Shown one piece after another: positions 1-8,474 of a DNA stretch of 64,000 nt. The notes below the pieces were generated by a model, which was not told where the DNA came from, did not search any database, and was given only the letters and a program-made list of their open reading frames with translations. The position numbers and the translations under genes were made by a program. The first letter of the stretch is position 1. Every line of letters starts with the position of its first letter. Origin of the DNA: Dactylococcopsis salina PCC 8305 (GTDB lineage: Bacteria > Cyanobacteriota > Cyanobacteriia > Cyanobacteriales > Rubidibacteraceae); the NCBI RefSeq assembly GCF_000317615.1, contig NC_019780.1, positions 1,757,840 to 1,821,839 on the forward strand, given 5' to 3'.

Positions 1-1
1 A

Positions 2-64
2 GCGGCGACTTCCGATGTGGTCGAGAACAGTGATAATAGTTCTGAAACTGTAAATTATCAATAG
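2..64 (+). CDS. 3' end of an upstream gene (partial)
   Basis: The frame starting at base 2 is open from the window edge to a TAG at 62-64. It encodes a Ser/Asn/Glu-rich tail ending in SSETVNYQ. The next gene starts 5 bp after this stop, which fits a tight operon. Only about 20 residues are visible, so neither function nor reality as a gene can be judged. A chance open frame is the alternative. Confidence 0.35.
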   Translation, partial: AATSDVVENSDNSSETVNYQ

Positions 65-69
65 TATAG

Positions 70-888
70 ATGGAATTTTTCTCGATTTTACTGGCGAGTC
101 TTTTCAGCGCTCTTTCCCCTGTGGGTTGGATTGTGGATCAAAGGATAGAAACCGCTTTTCGATCGCGTCTTACCGACGTAGAAACCTTACAGGTGCGTGT
201 AGATAATACCCCCAATTATCAACTCCTACAAGGCAAAATTCAACGGTTGCGCCTAGCAGCCAGAGGAGTGAATCTCACCCCAGAATTACGCTTAAAATCC
301 TTTGCTCTGGAAACCGATCCGATCGCCCTTGATATTAACCGTTTTCGAGAGGGAAATTTTAGCAGCCTATCAGAAGCTCGTTCAGGTTTAAATCAACCCT
401 TAAACGTCGCCTTAAAACTGAATCTTACCGAAGCAGACATCAACGATTTTTTAGCCTCTCCCAGAGCCAAAGCACGTTTAGAAAGCATTATCCAACGCAT
501 TACCCAACAACTACCAGGGGGTCGGAATCAACGTTACGAATTATTAAGCACTAAACTACAATTCTTAGAGAACGATCGATTCATCCTCGATTTAGACATT
601 CGGGTTTCCCGTCGTCAAAGAGAAGAATGGGAAGACTTTAATCTGCGAGTAGAATCAGGAATAGAAGTATCACAGGGGAAACAACTGAGGTTAATTAATC
701 CCGTTTTCCTTGTGGATGACTCACCGCTGCCATCGCGTTTAGTAGAAGCAGTGAGCGCCAGACTCAGCAATCGACTTGATTTATCAAATCTTGAGAAACA
801 AAAAATCATCGCCAGACTCTTACAATTGAAAATAGAAGAAGATGAGGTAAAATTAGCAGCGTTTGTGCAGATCGCAAAACTTCCTTAG
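70..888 (+). CDS. DUF2993 (LmeA-like) lipid-binding-type protein
   Basis: This 272-residue protein resembles the DUF2993 family widespread in cyanobacteria; family members outside cyanobacteria (LmeA) bind phospholipids at the cell envelope. A short hydrophobic start (about residues 1-20) is followed by alternating beta-rich segments with the family-like stretch around 'IDQRIETAFRSRL' and 'LRLAARGVNLTP'. No catalytic motif is visible, as expected for a binding fold. The ATG at 70 has no strong Shine-Dalgarno and lies just after a probable upstream stop. The next gene begins 46 bp after its stop on the same strand, so co-transcription is likely. The precise role is unknown; the family assignment is by recognition of the sequence pattern only. 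Confidence 0.7.
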   Translation: MEFFSILLASLFSALSPVGWIVDQRIETAFRSRLTDVETLQVRVDNTPNYQLLQGKIQRLRLAARGVNLTPELRLKSFALETDPIALDINRFREGNFSSLSEARSGLNQPLNVALKLNLTEADINDFLASPRAKARLESIIQRITQQLPGGRNQRYELLSTKLQFLENDRFILDLDIRVSRRQREEWEDFNLRVESGIEVSQGKQLRLINPVFLVDDSPLPSRLVEAVSARLSNRLDLSNLEKQKIIARLLQLKIEEDEVKLAAFVQIAKLP

Positions 889-934
889 TCAAATTCTTCC
901 TCAACTTTTCCTTCCATCCACAAAAAAGGTGACT

Positions 935-1555
935 ATGCAAGAGCAGAAAAAAAGTTATCAGTTTTCAACCGGATTAATTGCTGGCGTTTCTAGCGTTATT
1001 ATTATCACAGGTGGTTTTGCTGCGTGGTGGGCTTGGACTGCAATTAAAGGAGAGCAAGCGCCTTCTTGGGTTCCTGAACAGTTAAAACCCGAACCAGCTA
1101 CAAAAAAAGACCCAAACCCTCCCTCACAAGAAATTAAAGCGCAAGTCTATTGGCTGAAAGTAACCGACAATAAAATCGAACTCGCCGCCACACCAATGGT
1201 AATGGAAAAAGCCGAGGAAAGTGTTGCGGTGGAAAAAGCGCTCACCGAACTGTTTTCAGGAACGAATCAAGAAAACTATGCCAGTAGTATTCCCGAAAAA
1301 GCTCAACTGCGTGGCGTGAGTTTTCAAGAAGATGGCATTCATGTTGATATCTCTGAAGAGTTTACCTTTGGGGGTGGAAGTACCGCCATGATGGGGCGTT
1401 TAGGACAAGTTTTATACACAGCTACCAGCCTCAACCCAGACGCGAAAGTTTGGTTAGAAGTAGAAGGTGAGCCGTTGGAATATTTAGGGGGAGAAGGACT
1501 TTATATTCCTCAACCCCTAACCAGAGATGAGTTCCAAGCCAATTATCAATTGTAA
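935..1555 (+). CDS. GerMN-domain membrane-anchored protein
   Basis: The protein has 206 residues from the ATG at 935, which is preceded by an AAGGTG Shine-Dalgarno-like stretch. A longer in-frame start at 863 would overlap the upstream gene and lacks a ribosome site. Residues about 10-35 form a single hydrophobic anchor (IAGVSSVIIITGGFAAWWAW), followed by a Pro-rich linker. A GerMN-type domain follows, recognisable from 'EKALTELFSG', 'LRGVSFQEDGIHVDISEEF' and the C-terminal 'VWLEVEGEPL'. GerMN domains occur in spore germination protein GerM but also as extracytoplasmic domains of unknown role in non-sporulating bacteria. It probably sits on the periplasmic face of the inner membrane. The stop is 3 bp from the convergent accB stop. 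Confidence 0.75.
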   Translation: MQEQKKSYQFSTGLIAGVSSVIIITGGFAAWWAWTAIKGEQAPSWVPEQLKPEPATKKDPNPPSQEIKAQVYWLKVTDNKIELAATPMVMEKAEESVAVEKALTELFSGTNQENYASSIPEKAQLRGVSFQEDGIHVDISEEFTFGGGSTAMMGRLGQVLYTATSLNPDAKVWLEVEGEPLEYLGGEGLYIPQPLTRDEFQANYQL

Positions 1556-1558
1556 CAA

Positions 1559-2026
1559 TTAGTCTGGCTTTACTCGCATCAAGGTTTGACCATATTCTAC
1601 GGGTTCACCGTTTTTAACCGTGATTTCCATCACTTTTCCCGAAACTTCTGCCTCAATTTCGTTCATAATTTTCATAGCTTCGACAATGCAGACAGTTTGG
1701 TTGGTTTGAATCTGATCCCCCACTTTCACAAACACGGGTTCTTCTGGCGCTGGTGCTTCATAAAATGTTCCCACAATGGGAGAAGTAATCTCCTCCCATT
1801 CGCTTTTGTCAATTTCAGGTTTTTTGTCTTCTGGTGGAGAACTTGCTTCCGATGGCGGCGGGGAGGTTTGAGGAGAAGGTGGGGAAACCGATGTTTCCGT
1901 AGCAGTGGTAGTTAGTCCTTTGCGAACGGTAAGTTCAAACTGATCACTTTTGAGGCTAAATTCGGTAATATCTGCCTCAGAAATGTCATTGAGAAGTTCA
2001 CGAATTGCTTTAAAGTCTATTGACAC
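1559..2026 (-). CDS. accB: Biotin carboxyl carrier protein of acetyl-CoA carboxylase
   Basis: AccB carries the biotin that shuttles CO2 between biotin carboxylase (AccC) and carboxyltransferase (AccA/D) in the first step of fatty-acid synthesis. The 155-residue protein has the family layout: an N-terminal domain (1-40), a Pro/Ser/Glu-rich flexible linker (about 45-75) and a C-terminal biotinyl domain with the canonical EAMKIMNE motif. The acceptor lysine is about residue 119. The ligase expected to biotinylate it (BirA) is encoded near 59.5 kb. It lies 49 bp downstream of efp on the same strand, an arrangement (efp-accB) common in cyanobacteria and other bacteria, so the two are probably co-transcribed. 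Confidence 0.95.
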   Translation of the reverse strand: MSIDFKAIRELLNDISEADITEFSLKSDQFELTVRKGLTTTATETSVSPPSPQTSPPPSEASSPPEDKKPEIDKSEWEEITSPIVGTFYEAPAPEEPVFVKVGDQIQTNQTVCIVEAMKIMNEIEAEVSGKVMEITVKNGEPVEYGQTLMRVKPD

Positions 2027-2075
2027 TAATCATATATCCTATTCTACAGTTTTCATATTATTCCCCGAATTTTAC

Positions 2076-2636
2076 TTATGACTCACGACCGACATAAGTA
2101 TCGTTACGGGTATCAATTTTAATTCGTTCCCCAACGGAGATAAATAAAGGAACCATGACTTGTGCGCCTGTTTCGACGGTGGCTGGTTTACTCCCTCCAG
2201 TGGCGGTGTCTCCTTTGACTCCTGGATCAGTTTCAATCACTTCTAACACCACTGAGTTGGGAATTTCCACTTCTAAAATGTTTCCCTGCCAGTAAACCGC
2301 ACTGACTTCCATTCCTTCGTTGACATATTTTGCACCTGCGCCAATTTGTTCGGCGGGAAGTCGCACCTCTTCAAAAGACTCCATATCCATGAAGATATAG
2401 TCGTCTCCTTCCTTGTAGGTGTGTTGTAAGGTTTGTTTTTCAAGAGTCGCTTGGGGAACGGTTTCACCAGCGCGAAAAGTGCGTTCTGCGACGTTTCCAG
2501 TCTTGACATTTTTCAGCTTCGTTCGCACAAACGCTGATCCTTTGCCTGGTTTAACGTGGAGAAATTCCACCACTCGCCAAACATTCCCTTCCAATTCGAT
2601 GGTCATCCCGGTTCTAAAGTCATTACTAGAAATCAT
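2076..2636 (-). CDS. efp: Elongation factor P
   Basis: EF-P rescues ribosomes stalled on polyproline stretches by binding between the P and E sites. The 186-residue length and three-domain beta-barrel layout match the family. The conserved tip loop is present as PGKGSAF with Lys32 at the usual modified position. C-terminal family signatures around '[16 protein letters not shown]' and '[16 protein letters not shown]' are intact. It is followed by accB on the same strand. No gene for a Lys-modifying enzyme is visible in the window. Confidence 0.96.
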   Translation of the reverse strand: MISSNDFRTGMTIELEGNVWRVVEFLHVKPGKGSAFVRTKLKNVKTGNVAERTFRAGETVPQATLEKQTLQHTYKEGDDYIFMDMESFEEVRLPAEQIGAGAKYVNEGMEVSAVYWQGNILEVEIPNSVVLEVIETDPGVKGDTATGGSKPATVETGAQVMVPLFISVGERIKIDTRNDTYVGRES

Positions 2637-2848
2637 CTGCCTACAAATCCTTAGCTTATGGCAATCAGCATCCTATTTTACCGCTCGATCGACGCGAAAG
2701 CTCAAGAAATCACACATTTAATCCTTTCCCGATTGTGTGAATTTTGCCTAAATTGACCTCCTCCCCCGTTAAACGCTTCGCGCTATAACGGGGGATTCGG
2801 GAGAACCAGTTACCTGCTCCTCCATCCACTCAAACAACATTCATTTGC

Positions 2849-4234
2849 TTAGGGAAGCTCAAGCTCAGTCTCCAACGAAACTGATGTCTCCTCACTGTTT
2901 CCAGTGTCCTCTGTTATTTCAGAGTTAGCCGTAACTTCCTGAGTGACCCCCAGTAGCTTAGACAGACTAAGATTTAATTGTTCGATTCCTCTTTTTGCAA
3001 TGTTAATCGCTGCCTGGTTGTCTGCGTCTTGAACGTAGCCACATTCAACACAAGCAAACTTTTCTCCTTTGCGATTTTGCTTGTCAGTATGTCCACAAGC
3101 TGAACATTGTTGAGATGTATATTTAGGGTTCACTTCAACCACAAGACAGCCAAACTTCTCAGCTACCGACTGTATTTTTAGTTTCAGTTCTCCCCACGCA
3201 CAATCTCGGATTAAGCGATTTAATGCTCTTTTAGCGGACTGACCATTTTTCAGATATTCCCCCTTCTCATCTGGCTTGGGTTTACATTTTTTTATCATCC
3301 CTTGGATGTTCAAATCTTCTAGAACAATGACATCAGCCAATCCCACTAAATGATGAGCGATTTTCCATTGGTAATCTGTTCTTTGATTAACAATTTTTTG
3401 GTCTAGTCGAGCCAACTCTTGATAGGCTTTCTTCTGATTTTTAGAACCTCTTTTTTTCCGACTCGCTCGTCTTTGTCTAATTGTTTTAGTTCGCTCTAAT
3501 CGCTTCTCAAATTGAGGATTAGCGATTTGTTCCCCGTTACTTAAAGCTAATAGTTTATTTGAACCTAAATCTCCCCCCACTACTGAATTAATTTCCTCTT
3601 TTGTTCTGGGAGAACACTGAGGAACATCTTGGTTTTCCAATCTGATGGAAACATACCAGCCATCTGCTTTCCTCCTTACCGTTACGCTTCTTAAAGCGAA
3701 TCCTTCAGGAAAATGGCGAGACTGAAAAAATCTTATCCACCCAATTTTAGGTAAGTAAATTTTGTTTTCCTTAACTTGGACTTGATTCGGAGGATAGTTA
3801 AAACTCTTAAACTTTTGTTTGGTCTTGAACCTAGGATATCCTCTCCCTTCAAAGAAGTTCTTAAAAGCTACCTCTAATCTTTTTAAGTTTTGTTGTAAAA
3901 CCGTAGAATGGATTTCAGCATACCAAGGACGAGTTTTTTTTAAGTTAGTTAATTCTGAGGATTGTTGCTCGTAAGCATTACGTTTTTTGCCGTTAGCTTT
4001 GTAAGGATATCCTAAGTTAGAATTTTTAGAAACCGAGCAAGTTAAAGGACAACATTCGGCTTCAGTATCCAAATCGCAATAGTTACCTAACTTAGGCGAC
4101 TTGACTTGTTCGTAACTTTCAATTCTATCTCGCAAGCAAAAGTTGTAATGAGCGCGAAGCATACTAAGCCACTGCTCCATTACAGCCACTTGAGAGAGTT
4201 TTGGTTTGAGTTTGAACTGATAGGAGACGAGCAT
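2849..4234 (-). CDS. tnpB: TnpB, RNA-guided nuclease of IS200/IS605 group
   Basis: TnpB proteins are RuvC-type RNA-guided DNA nucleases, ancestors of Cas12, that use a guide RNA made from the right end of their element. This 461-residue copy looks intact. It has an N-terminal helix-turn-helix/WED-like region, RuvC-I Asp222 in 'GGDLGSN', RuvC-II Glu306 in 'VLEDLNI', a zinc ribbon with Cys377/Cys380 and Cys395/Cys398, and the RuvC-III aspartate at about 403-405 in 'QDADNQAAINI'. Residues 45-80 hold an extra Cys-rich insertion relative to the shortest family members. The C-terminal tail after about residue 415 is acidic and Thr/Ser/Glu-rich. No tnpA is adjacent. The start ATG (4234) faces the small gene at 4284 across 49 bp. 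Confidence 0.93.
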   Translation of the reverse strand: MLVSYQFKLKPKLSQVAVMEQWLSMLRAHYNFCLRDRIESYEQVKSPKLGNYCDLDTEAECCPLTCSVSKNSNLGYPYKANGKKRNAYEQQSSELTNLKKTRPWYAEIHSTVLQQNLKRLEVAFKNFFEGRGYPRFKTKQKFKSFNYPPNQVQVKENKIYLPKIGWIRFFQSRHFPEGFALRSVTVRRKADGWYVSIRLENQDVPQCSPRTKEEINSVVGGDLGSNKLLALSNGEQIANPQFEKRLERTKTIRQRRASRKKRGSKNQKKAYQELARLDQKIVNQRTDYQWKIAHHLVGLADVIVLEDLNIQGMIKKCKPKPDEKGEYLKNGQSAKRALNRLIRDCAWGELKLKIQSVAEKFGCLVVEVNPKYTSQQCSACGHTDKQNRKGEKFACVECGYVQDADNQAAINIAKRGIEQLNLSLSKLLGVTQEVTANSEITEDTGNSEETSVSLETELELP

Positions 4235-4283
4235 AGTTAACTAAGTTATACTTGGAGGTTAGTATAGCATATACACACACAAG

Positions 4284-4418
4284 ATGGGAAAAATTCAATT
4301 AAGTGCAAGAATTGAGGAATCAGAAATGAAGATTTTAGAAAGGTATGCTAAAAAGACAGGTAGAACCAAGACAGACATTCTTAGAGAGTTTATCCGTTCC
4401 TTGAACTCCTTTTTCTAA
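4284..4418 (+). CDS. Small ribbon-helix-helix protein, divergent from tnpB
   Basis: This 44-residue reading frame is too short for most gene callers. It begins MGKIQLSARIEESEMKILER and ends LREFIRSLNSFF. The pattern is that of a CopG/Arc-type ribbon-helix-helix DNA-binding protein: an N-terminal beta strand (KIQLSARI), helix A (ESEMKILERYAKKTG) and helix B (TKTDILREFIRSL). Such proteins dimerise and bind operators, often repressing their own promoter. It diverges from tnpB with a 49-bp shared spacer and is followed by a hairpin-plus-T-tract. The inferred role is regulation of the tnpB promoter. No clear Shine-Dalgarno is seen, so leaderless or weak translation is possible. Confidence 0.7.
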   Translation: MGKIQLSARIEESEMKILERYAKKTGRTKTDILREFIRSLNSFF

Positions 4419-4440
4419 GGTGTTCGGAGAGCCTGTCAAA

Positions 4441-4465
4441 GGATGTCCTGTCGGACTTCTTTTTT
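4441..4465 (+). terminator. Probable terminator of the small RHH gene
   Basis: A short hairpin (GTCC-tgtc-GGAC, extended by flanking pairs with one mismatch) is followed by TTCTTTTTT. It starts 23 bp after the stop at 4418. The stem is weak but the T-tract is good. Confidence 0.5.
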
Positions 4466-4615
4466 ATTTGGTGACGATTCATGAGGGGAGTAGCGTCTGG
4501 GGTTTCCCCAGACGTTTATACGCCCCGTTACCCCGTTAACCTACGGTATAACGGGGGTATTCTCGTCACATCAAGATAAGCAAACGGTAATCTGCTTAAC
4601 GTTATATGTATCACC

Positions 4616-5824
4616 ATGACTTCTAATTTTAATTGGCTCGATCGAGGCACAACAGAAATTTTCCCGAATCAACCGCAATCTGACAACCCCAACGAAAACC
4701 TAAAAGCCCGTTTACAGCAAAATAAAGAACCCTTACGGATTAAACTCGGCATTGACCCCACAGGAACCGATATTCACCTCGGACATAGTATTCCCGTTCG
4801 TAAACTCCGCGCGTTTCAAGATGCGGGACACACCGCCGTTTTAATTATCGGTGACTTTACCGCTCAAATTGGCGACCCCACAGGAAAATCAGAAGTCCGT
4901 CAACAACTCACTCCTGAACAAGTAGAAGCCAACGCCCAAACTTATCTTGAACAATTACGTCCGATTCTTGATTTTGAAACTCCAGGACGACTAGAAATTC
5001 GCTACAACTCAGAATGGTTAAAAGACCTTGATTTAACCAATATTTTGGAACTGTTAGCGACGATGACAGTGGGACAAATGTTAGCGAAAGAAGGCTTTGC
5101 GGAACGGTACGAAAAGGATCAGCCGATTTATCTCCATGAGTTTATGTATCCCCTAATGCAAGGCTATGATTCCGTTGCGGTAGAAGCGGACGTGGAGTTA
5201 GGAGGAACTGACCAAAAATTTAATATTGCTGTCGGGAGAGACTTACAACGTTACTTCCAAAAACGTCCTCAGTTTGGTTTATTAACTCCGATTTTAATTG
5301 GCACCGATGGCGTGCAAAAGATGTCGAAATCTTTAAATAATTATGTGGGGTTAAAAGAAGATGCGTTGAGTATGTATTCTAAATTAGAAAAAGTCCCTGA
5401 TGATCAGATTCAAACCTATTTTGAACTACTGACCAATTTACCATTAGATCAACTACCAGAAAATCCTCGTGAGTGTCAAAAGTTATTAGGATTAGAAGTT
5501 ACCAGCCACTATCATGGCAGAGAAAACGCCAAACAAGCGCAAAAGTCAGCATTAAGTTTAGTTTCTGGACAAAGTGGGGACGCGAAGGCTGTTCCTGAGT
5601 TTTCTTTAAGCGAGGTTGAGTTTCCAGTAAAACTATTTTACCTTTTGAATGTTACGGGGTTGTGTGGGAGTAGTGGCGAAGGACGAAGACAAATTAAAGG
5701 CGGTGCGGTGCGTTTGGATGGGGAAAAAGTCGCTGATATGAATGCTGAATTTGCAACCGCAGATGAGTTAGTGGGAAAGACGCTACAGGTAGGGAAAAAG
5801 AAGTTTATGCGCTTAGTAGGATAG
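4616..5824 (+). CDS. tyrS: Tyrosyl-tRNA synthetase
   Basis: This is a class I aminoacyl-tRNA synthetase charging tRNA-Tyr. The 402-residue protein has the HIGH-type motif HLGH at residues 54-57 and KMSKS at 235-239, both intact. A C-terminal S4 RNA-binding domain (about 340-402) includes '[11 protein letters not shown]'. Length and motif spacing fit the longer bacterial TyrRS subtype. The ATG at 4616 is the first in frame. It is a single gene flanked upstream by the TnpB element and downstream by repeats. Confidence 0.96.
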   Translation: MTSNFNWLDRGTTEIFPNQPQSDNPNENLKARLQQNKEPLRIKLGIDPTGTDIHLGHSIPVRKLRAFQDAGHTAVLIIGDFTAQIGDPTGKSEVRQQLTPEQVEANAQTYLEQLRPILDFETPGRLEIRYNSEWLKDLDLTNILELLATMTVGQMLAKEGFAERYEKDQPIYLHEFMYPLMQGYDSVAVEADVELGGTDQKFNIAVGRDLQRYFQKRPQFGLLTPILIGTDGVQKMSKSLNNYVGLKEDALSMYSKLEKVPDDQIQTYFELLTNLPLDQLPENPRECQKLLGLEVTSHYHGRENAKQAQKSALSLVSGQSGDAKAVPEFSLSEVEFPVKLFYLLNVTGLCGSSGEGRRQIKGGAVRLDGEKVADMNAEFATADELVGKTLQVGKKKFMRLVG

Positions 5825-5854
5825 AAAGCCGACCAAAAAACAGTTGTCTAATGA

Positions 5855-6107
5855 GGGTTTGCTGAAAAAGTTCATGTTTTTCTTGTAGTAAGGCAAAAGG
5901 CAAGAGGCAAGAGGCAAGAGGGTTGATTAATCGGTAAGATTTCAAAGTTTTGATGCAGGGTTTTCACTATTGAGCGTTCAACACCTCGACTGCGCTCGGT
6001 GTTGACGCGCTCGCGAAGCCGAAGCGTCAATTTCCTTGCACTTTTTTGAGGGGTGAAGAGCCTTAAAGCCTCATTGGGTAAAGGTTTCAGTTTTATTCAG
6101 GAAACCC
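5855..6107. mobile_element. Miniature inverted-repeat element, copy A (253 bp)
   Basis: The ends are inverted repeats: GGGTTTGCTGAAAAAG at the left, and at the right a segment whose reverse complement begins GGGTTTCCTGAA. The interior matches the element at 18420-18619 over most of its length ('GTAGTAAGGCAAAAGGCAAGAG', 'TTGATGCAGGG', 'TTTCCTTGCACTTTTTTGAG' in order). It has no coding capacity. Relative to copy B it carries a 49-bp insertion at 5982-6030. It is probably a non-autonomous derivative of an insertion sequence not present in the window. Confidence 0.7.
5982..6030. repeat. 49-bp palindromic insert inside copy A
   Basis: Copy B reads '...GCGTTCAA|TTTCC...' without interruption, whereas copy A has 49 extra bases at this point. 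The extra DNA is two hairpins, an 18-bp dyad (arms CACC/GGTG extended) and a TTGACGC/GCGTCAA dyad. It is bounded by TCAA at 5978-5981 and again at 6027-6030, as if TCAA had been duplicated on insertion. Confidence 0.65.
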
Positions 6108-6127
6108 TAATGACTAATGACTAATGA

Positions 6128-6228
6128 CTGATTGGTGTTGGGTTTCGCTTCTCTTCACCCAACCTACTTTTTACTGGTCACTGATTGGTGTTGGGTTTCC
6201 CTTCTCTTCACCCAACCTACTTTTTACT
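6128..6228. repeat. Two tandem copies of a 53-bp repeat
   Basis: Two direct copies (6128-6180 and 6181-6228) each contain GTTGGGT...ACCCAACCTAC, an imperfect palindrome. The same core recurs at 16.2, 23.8, 31.9, 33.6-33.8, 55.9 and 56.2 kb in this window, so it is a dispersed genomic repeat. Confidence 0.8.
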
Positions 6229-6318
6229 GTGTTCTCCCAGAATTGGGATTTAAGACGCTGACCGATTTCAGGTGAGGATACAATATCTCTATTGCTACTG
6301 ATCTAGAAATTGAGGGTT

Positions 6319-7062
6319 ATGTTTTCAGTTCGTCGCTGGTGGAGTCAATATGCTTCACAGATTATTTTAATCGGATTACTCTTAGCGACTGCGGGGATTA
6401 TTCGACAAACACAAGCGGTTCCCCTATATGAGCTATATTATTGGCTGATGCGTCCTTTAGAAGTGGTAAAAACGGACAAACAAACCCAATTGACCAACGC
6501 GAGAATCCAAGAGTTGGAACAACGAGTGATGGAGTTACAACAACAAAATCAAAAGTTAAAACAACTCTCAGGATACGCTAACACTCAATCAACACCGTCT
6601 CAGATTGCTCCGATTATTGGGCGTAGCCCCGATCACTGGTGGCAACAAATTACGATCGGGATTGGTCGTCAAGATGGAGTGAAACCTGGAGATATTGTCA
6701 CTGGTTTTGGGGGATTAGTGGGGCGAGTGGAAACGGTAACGCCTCGATCGAGCTTGGTTTTATTAGTTAGTGATCCCAAAAGCAGAGTTGGAGTGATTAT
6801 TAGTCGAAGCCGTGAAATGGGGTTTATTCGCGGTAATGGCGATCAATCGGTGGTGATGCGGTTTTTTGAAAAGTTACCCGATGTGAAAGTGGGGGATGCG
6901 GTGGTCACGTCTCCCGCGAGTCGCTTGTATCCTTCAGGAATCCCAGTGGGAGAAGTAACCGATCTCAATCCAGATACTAGCCCCGCGCCAGAAGCAACGA
7001 TTCGGTTAAATGTACCGATGGAGGAGTTGGAATGGGTATTAGTGAGGAAAGATTCACTCTAA
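6319..7062 (+). CDS. mreC: Rod shape-determining protein MreC
   Basis: MreC is a bitopic membrane protein that links the MreB cytoskeleton to peptidoglycan-synthesis enzymes. The 247-residue product has an N-terminal transmembrane helix (about 12-32), a coiled coil (about 50-90, 'ARIQELEQRVMELQQQNQKLKQL') and the beta-barrel region with 'IIGRSPDHWWQQITIG', 'GDIVTGFGGLVGRV' and 'VSDPKSRVGV'. The ATG at 6319 is preferred over an in-frame TTG at 6310. Neither mreB nor mreD is next to it: upstream are repeats and tyrS, and downstream is a convergent gene whose 3' end overlaps by 9 bp. Confidence 0.93.
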   Translation: MFSVRRWWSQYASQIILIGLLLATAGIIRQTQAVPLYELYYWLMRPLEVVKTDKQTQLTNARIQELEQRVMELQQQNQKLKQLSGYANTQSTPSQIAPIIGRSPDHWWQQITIGIGRQDGVKPGDIVTGFGGLVGRVETVTPRSSLVLLVSDPKSRVGVIISRSREMGFIRGNGDQSVVMRFFEKLPDVKVGDAVVTSPASRLYPSGIPVGEVTDLNPDTSPAPEATIRLNVPMEELEWVLVRKDSL

Positions 7063-8268
7063 CGCAAACTGCGATCCCCAACGATCTTGAGGGAGAAACG
7101 CTCGATCCATTGGTAACGGCGCGATCGGAGCTTGGATGGGAAATGTTCCCGCGATCACTTGTTCTTTCAGGGTTGCCGCCACCTCGCGCGATCGAACGAT
7201 ACTCGCCAAAGGAGCAGTTCGCACGGTTTCCCCCTCAATTTTAATCGTGCCACTTTTCAATTGTGCATAAGTCACCAAACCAAACGTCGGGCGCACTCGT
7301 CGCGGAATCGAAAAGTCAACAATTGGCGCAACAATTTCTTCATCTGTCACCGCACAATTCGCCACTGCTTCCTCATTCAACATCGGTAAGGGGATTCCCA
7401 CCCCTAACATCAAAGAAGGACCGTAATTTTTGAAATAACAGCCTCGCACCCAACGGGGATTCATTGCTTTCCCATCCCCCACTAAAGTTAAAGTCGCCGC
7501 CGGACCAATGGGAGTTTGATTCTCCAATCGTCGCTGTTTCGGAAAATGTTGCGTCCCTTCACAAGCAATATAACCCACTGCTCCCCCCAGAAAAACTGGG
7601 CTACCAATTCCAATTAACTTTAATTGGGGGTCATTGAACAGAGGAGCAATGGCGCCAGGAGAAGAATACACCGCATTTCCTAAATTGGGATGAAGCGGTC
7701 CGAGATAAGTGTGGAGAACGCGCTCACCTGCATTGACACCAACGATAAAATTCTGGTAAACGTTACGGGGATTGTAGAGGTAAAACTGATTAATCGTGTC
7801 ACGGGTGAGGGTGGTTTGAAAGGACGCACGAGGATAACAATCGCTAACCTGTCCAATGGCTTTTAATTGAACTGATTGACCTGCAATTAAATTTTGGATA
7901 ATATGACCGCCGCCACGTTCTTTATGAGAGACACCGAGACGAGTTTCTAATTCGCTCGCTTCCCCAGAATTACTATAATCGGGAATTGCAGTCGCGCCAA
8001 TGTAGAGATCGACCGCTCCCAACCCCGCATAAGCGGGAACACTATCTAACCAACATTGTCTGATATTAATCGGCGGATCAGTGTGTCCCAAGTTGATCAT
8101 CGCCCCCGATGACTCCATCGGTTCAAATGTTCCTGTAGTCACCACATCCACTTCTTTCGTGACTTGCGTGACTCCTTTTTCCGCAACTTGCGCCTTTAAT
8201 TCTTCTACCGTCCAGACAACGGCTTTTTTATCTTTGATCTTTTCCTTGATCTGCGCGATCGTTCGCAT
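7054..8268 (-). CDS. DUF39 / homocysteine biosynthesis-type protein
   Basis: This 404-residue protein matches the DUF39 (HcyBio) family, members of which in methanogens are implicated in converting aspartate semialdehyde and sulfide to homocysteine. Recognisable segments are 'GTFEPMESSGAMINLGHTDPP', 'HKERGGGHIIQNLIAGQ' and 'GIGSPVFLGGAVGYIACEGTQH', which contains the family-type Cys. The ATG at 8268 (MRTIAQIKEKI...) is the likely start. A GTG 36 bp further upstream (8304) is possible and has a weak GAG stretch before it. The actual sulfur-transfer function in cyanobacteria is inferred from the family only. The 3' end overlaps mreC by 9 bp, convergently. Confidence 0.82.
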   Translation of the reverse strand: MRTIAQIKEKIKDKKAVVWTVEELKAQVAEKGVTQVTKEVDVVTTGTFEPMESSGAMINLGHTDPPINIRQCWLDSVPAYAGLGAVDLYIGATAIPDYSNSGEASELETRLGVSHKERGGGHIIQNLIAGQSVQLKAIGQVSDCYPRASFQTTLTRDTINQFYLYNPRNVYQNFIVGVNAGERVLHTYLGPLHPNLGNAVYSSPGAIAPLFNDPQLKLIGIGSPVFLGGAVGYIACEGTQHFPKQRRLENQTPIGPAATLTLVGDGKAMNPRWVRGCYFKNYGPSLMLGVGIPLPMLNEEAVANCAVTDEEIVAPIVDFSIPRRVRPTFGLVTYAQLKSGTIKIEGETVRTAPLASIVRSREVAATLKEQVIAGTFPIQAPIAPLPMDRAFLPQDRWGSQFALE

Positions 8269-8474
8269 CGTTGTTTTCAGGTATTGCAGTGGTTTCGCTC
8301 CCACCTCATCATATATGAATTGCGGAAAAGAACAAGAAACCCAACGCCAATTATAATCGATCGCCTGAACCTGATATGACGGAACAACGATAAGTCCAAT
8401 TACAACATCCTGTTGCTTGAACGTTTTGCTTAGTCCCAGATTGTCCTGTTCCTGTCCAAACCCCCCAGCCCTAT

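Larger units (their letters stand above)
2763..4557 (-). mobile_element. TnpB-only (IS200/IS605-group) element with end hairpins
   Basis: The element is delimited here by two similar hairpins. One is at 2763-2794 (CCCCCGTTA / TAACGGGGG arms), just downstream of the tnpB stop. The other is at 4531-4557 (CCCCGTTA / TAACGGGG arms), beyond the 5' end. Between them lie tnpB (minus strand) and a tiny divergent ribbon-helix-helix gene with its own terminator. No Y1 transposase (TnpA) is present, so mobility would require TnpA in trans. IS200/IS605 elements lack ordinary terminal inverted repeats and use subterminal hairpins, which fits; the exact cleavage sites cannot be set from one copy. Confidence 0.6.
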
